DNA of 39,896 nt from Candidatus Aenigmatarchaeota archaeon (GTDB taxonomy: Archaea > Aenigmatarchaeota > Aenigmatarchaeia > QMZP01 > QMZT01): the NCBI GenBank assembly GCA_003663325.1, contig QMZT01000007.1:1-39896 (forward strand), given 5' to 3'. A model generated the notes under the pieces. The model was not told the DNA's origin. It worked only from the letters and a program-made list of their open reading frames with translations, and ran no database searches. Shown one piece after another: positions 36,492-39,896 of this stretch (positions are counted from its first letter, which is position 1; every line of letters starts with the position of its first letter). Made by a program: the position numbers and the translations under genes.

Positions 36492-39182
36492 TTATCTATT
36501 TGGCCAGTCTGGGTTTTGACCAAGCTTTATTGAAATGTATGCTCCAGCAGCCTGTATGAAGGGCACGGCTGGGCTTGTTGCTATGCCTGCAATGGCAGCG
36601 GCATCTAAAGCAAATACACCAATAGTAATGGCCGTAGATGCTATTACCCTCCATGTCGAGCGCGAGGAATAGCAATAATTGTACTTGCCCTCTCCGCTCT
36701 CTTTATCCATCTTCTTGTACATCTTCATTGAATCCTCATCCACATCAACAACAACAGCTTTTGTTAAACAATTTAAAGAGGATAGCCTGTCAATAACCAC
36801 GTTCCCATCTTTTACCCTTCCTGAAAAGGTAAACACTATATCCTTATTTAATGTTGATGGTATGAACAGTGTCATTTCGTCCCATTTACCATCTTCATCC
36901 CTATCCTTAAAGATTATGTGATTATCTTTCTTTAACCAATCTATACCAATGCTTCCTATTATCCAACCGCTTCCTATCAATTCTCTTTTTATATCCATAT
37001 CCGCCCAGTAAAAGTATTTGCTTGCATTACCAAACAGCCTTATACTCTTTATTTCACATCCTTCTTTGCATTCCCCTTCCTTACTATAAAACTTTGCACC
37101 AGTTCCCTTTAAATCAACCACGCAATACCAAACGCTGTCCTCTCCCGTGTAATCACATCCCAACTCATCCTTTGGCAAACCTCTATACCCATCTGGTTCA
37201 TTCATATACTCCATAGGTATAAACATACATTGCATACTTGCCTCTTTTTCTTCATCTGCATATTTAACCTTAACCTTATAGTGGGAAATGTTTATGCATA
37301 GGGTAGTGTATATATCATATGAAGCTGATAATAGATCTTGAGGTATAGTTTTCAAACCCAGACCCCTCCAAAAATCGGCATGCTCACCATAGAAATACTT
37401 ACTACCTTCTGTGTTCTCCTTTATTTCGTTCCTGATCTTTTTAAAGCCTGAAATGTTTATATTGTGGCCGATGTTGTTGTAAGCTAAAGGCAGGATGATA
37501 GATTTCTCTCCCTCTTTGTTAATAAACGTTAGTTCTTTATCAATCATTTTCTTCTTTTCCTTTATGAAATCGTAGTAGATCTTAGCATCCTTGCTACTAC
37601 CCCTGTAGCCACAATATATACCGTTAAGCTTATCTGTCATCCTTGTTCCTCCATAAGTGCCTGTGCTTACCTTTTCTATCTCCGGCTCCGTACATTCTAC
37701 CTTATATCCTTCATCATACCTTACCATCTCATAGGCTTTACACCTTACGTATTTTTCTTTAACAACAAGGTCTGTATGGCAAGGGGACACAAGATAAAAT
37801 GATACATCATTGTTCAAGCCGTCCTTATCTAATATGATAGGCTTTACCGTGCTGAATATCTCCCCTTTATTGCTAGAGGGTGTGTTAAATATAGGCGACT
37901 TCTTTAGCTCTGAATAGCTGCATTTTAATGGCATTTGCATAACCATACTCTGTGGCTTGTCTATAAACTTCCCATTCTTACATTCCCATCTTGCAGCAAA
38001 GTATGCAACAAGTGTTGTTATGCCCGCATACCCCATAGTCCTTTTAATAGTCTCTGTACCTATTTCTTTAACCATCTTCTTCAATATCTCATTTCTTGCA
38101 TTTGGAGGAAGCAGTTGGTAAAGGTCTATACCATCATCTGCAAGCTCTTTCGCAATCTTGATAGCCTCTTTTTTATTCTTGCCTGCTATTGCATTCCTAA
38201 ACCTCTTAAACAATTCAACAATACTCTTTCTTGTTTCTTTAATCTCAGCCCGCGTTAGGTATCTTTCAGGTATTACAAGGTGTTTCTCAAACTCCCTCTC
38301 AGTTAGCTCTTCAGCAACCTTTACATTCAGCCTGCTCCTATAGAATTTTTCCAAAAATTTTCTCATACCCCTTTTTAGCAAGCCCCTTTCAGCAATATAC
38401 GTGTTCTCGTTCACTTTATTAAGTATATTTGCGGCATGCTTTGCGGCATGTACAGTATCATCTGTCACATCCAATATTTTCTTTTCTACACCCATTTTCA
38501 ATATCTTCCTCGTAACCCTATTAAACCCTTTCTTTATCCCAGCCTTAGCTACGCTTATTGGGGATGTGCCAATCTTTATAGCCTTTCCAAAAATCTTTAC
38601 TACACCCTTTACAATAGGCGTAGTTGGTATGAGCCAAAGAACAGCCTCTCCTATACCATACCACCATGCACTGAACGATGCCCAGCTTGCATCCTCCCCC
38701 ACAGGGAACCTTTGATAGTAAATGATAAAGCTCGGGTCACCAAAGCCTGCAATATATTCTTTGGGTTTGCTAAATACACCTTGGAACCTTTCTGGCAGAT
38801 AAAAATCTTTTACCTCGCATTCCATACCATTATCCTTTTCTTCACATTTAAGCCTTGTTCTACCTTTGAACTGTATGCCTGTTGCCATTCCCGTAGTTTC
38901 ATCTAATTCTTCTTTCTCTTCAAAATAGTACAGGCAATCTAAGCCTTCTTTCTCTCCTAGCAAAACAGCGTTTATAGCGCATGAAAGAGCATCAAATGAG
39001 TATTTCGCAATATAGTAATCCTCAGCCTTTGGTTTTTCCCCACAAATAGGCAAGATATCACATATTTTATCTATCAAGCTGCTTGCCCCAGAGAAAGCGT
39101 TTGCTATAAAGATTATGATTATTAAAAAGGCAAAAACACCAAGTATTATCTCTACAGGAACCTCTCTAAAAAACCCCCTCAT
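36492..39182 (-). CDS. Large (896 aa) Cys-rich membrane/surface protein of unknown family
   Basis: N-terminal VEIILGVFAFLIIIIFIANAF helix, many spaced Cys, further hydrophobic stretches including ASTAITIGVFALDAAAIAGIATSPAVPFIQAAGAYISI at the C-terminus. Confidence 0.8.
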   Translation of the reverse strand: MRGFFREVPVEIILGVFAFLIIIIFIANAFSGASSLIDKICDILPICGEKPKAEDYYIAKYSFDALSCAINAVLLGEKEGLDCLYYFEEKEELDETTGMATGIQFKGRTRLKCEEKDNGMECEVKDFYLPERFQGVFSKPKEYIAGFGDPSFIIYYQRFPVGEDASWASFSAWWYGIGEAVLWLIPTTPIVKGVVKIFGKAIKIGTSPISVAKAGIKKGFNRVTRKILKMGVEKKILDVTDDTVHAAKHAANILNKVNENTYIAERGLLKRGMRKFLEKFYRSRLNVKVAEELTEREFEKHLVIPERYLTRAEIKETRKSIVELFKRFRNAIAGKNKKEAIKIAKELADDGIDLYQLLPPNARNEILKKMVKEIGTETIKRTMGYAGITTLVAYFAARWECKNGKFIDKPQSMVMQMPLKCSYSELKKSPIFNTPSSNKGEIFSTVKPIILDKDGLNNDVSFYLVSPCHTDLVVKEKYVRCKAYEMVRYDEGYKVECTEPEIEKVSTGTYGGTRMTDKLNGIYCGYRGSSKDAKIYYDFIKEKKKMIDKELTFINKEGEKSIILPLAYNNIGHNINISGFKKIRNEIKENTEGSKYFYGEHADFWRGLGLKTIPQDLLSASYDIYTTLCINISHYKVKVKYADEEKEASMQCMFIPMEYMNEPDGYRGLPKDELGCDYTGEDSVWYCVVDLKGTGAKFYSKEGECKEGCEIKSIRLFGNASKYFYWADMDIKRELIGSGWIIGSIGIDWLKKDNHIIFKDRDEDGKWDEMTLFIPSTLNKDIVFTFSGRVKDGNVVIDRLSSLNCLTKAVVVDVDEDSMKMYKKMDKESGEGKYNYCYSSRSTWRVIASTAITIGVFALDAAAIAGIATSPAVPFIQAAGAYISIKLGQNPDWPNR

Positions 39183-39276
39183 TATTTAAAATTTAGTCCT
39201 TAGATGTTTAAATTAATAGGGATTCGCCTATTAAGAAAGCGCGTAGGGATATATGTTAAAAGTCAACTTTCTAAGG

Positions 39277-39720
39277 TTACACCATAAACCTTGCAGGAAT
39301 ATCCATAACGCTATGATGAAACCTTGAATTATTATACTATTTTCTAAAATGATGAACAAACTCTTGATTTGTACCATCTCTTCCATTGCTCTTGGAACTG
39401 GGAGCCGTTGTCAGAAAGTATCGATTCTGGCTTTCTCAGGTAATGGTCAAACTGCTCTGTTATTAGCAGAATCTCGTTTATTGTTTGTCTTGATAGCCTT
39501 GCATGTTGGGCAACAAACAGCATGCAGTCCCTTATATATTTTGGAGGTGATTGCAAAGCTTACCGTTCCCAGCCAAGGATTGATACCTCTACCTCTACTG
39601 TTATTTTGCTTTCTCTTGCTCTTCTTGGCTTATCTCCATAGTGTTCCCTTCCAACATGTTTAGCCCTGTTTATCCATCTGTATACCGTTCTCCTTGTTGT
39701 TCCAAAGAAATTGGCGGATA
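39277..39720 (-). pseudogene. Degenerate DDE (rve-type, IS481-like) transposase
   Basis: ISANFFGTTRRTVYRWINRAKH HTH, in-frame TAA (39560-39562), then PPKYIRDC…[18 protein letters not shown], then frameshifted YNNSRFHHSVMDIPARFMV*; E-containing section missing. Confidence 0.8.
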
Positions 39721-39789
39721 TATATTATTGTTTAGCTGGTAGAAAAGTATACTTAAGAAGTTTGCTTTACAAGGGGCTTTGGGACAAAA

Positions 39790-39896
39790 TTAATTTCTAT
39801 CCTTCACTATTACTAAATATACCTTCCTGCCCAGATATTCTTTTGGACAATCAACCTTTGCACCGTTCCCGAATCTTGTTACCCTCCTAACTAAAA
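39790..39896 (-). CDS. DUF2080-like transposon-associated small protein, 5'-truncated by window edge
   Basis: LVRRVTRFGNGAKVDCPKEYLGRKVYLVIVKDRN* resembles the R-x-VT-x-FGNGAKxxxPKxYxGKxVYV pattern; directly upstream of the transposase remnant. Confidence 0.65.
   Translation of the reverse strand, partial: LVRRVTRFGNGAKVDCPKEYLGRKVYLVIVKDRN

Noticed and set aside
39314-39355. Two ATGATGA motifs suggesting a C/D box sRNA
   Set aside because: No properly spaced CTGA D/D' boxes, and the sequence is explained by the transposase remnant
1-39896. CRISPR arrays, tRNA or rRNA genes
   Set aside because: No regularly spaced repeats seen; intergenic gaps are too short or lack tRNA hallmarks such as GGTTCRANNCC. 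Not tested with a covariance model

Overview
This is a gene-dense, AT-rich archaeal chromosome segment. Its small genome style and class III-signal pilins suggest DPANN or a similar lineage, but that placement is inference. About 37 intact genes plus edge and decayed fragments are supported. Informational genes are TBP, MCM, aIF2-alpha, type II methionine aminopeptidase, family B DNA polymerase, RadB, CDC48 AAA ATPase, KsgA/Dim1, pelota and HisRS. Repair genes are MGMT and an endonuclease IV-like protein. Metabolic and transport genes include a complete four-subunit pyruvate:ferredoxin oxidoreductase operon with ferredoxin, GH130, a SufS-like cysteine desulfurase, a CPA2 antiporter and a TrkA-like protein. 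There is an ArsR/radical-SAM-SPASM pair. Several envelope or surface proteins have no family I recognise. No CRISPR array, rRNA or tRNA was identified. The right edge carries a decayed DDE transposase with a DUF2080-like companion fragment. The best leads are: (a) nucleotide-level homogenisation of paralogous domains inside both TBP (45 bp identical) and CDC48 (83 bp, 1 mismatch); (b) a TTGCAAAT inverted/direct repeat cluster before a DUF4143-type ATPase; (c) an ArsR/rSAM operon with an 18 bp palindromic promoter; (d) several unrecognised exported proteins, including an 896-aa Cys-rich protein. I see no clear-cut undescribed defence or biosynthetic system.
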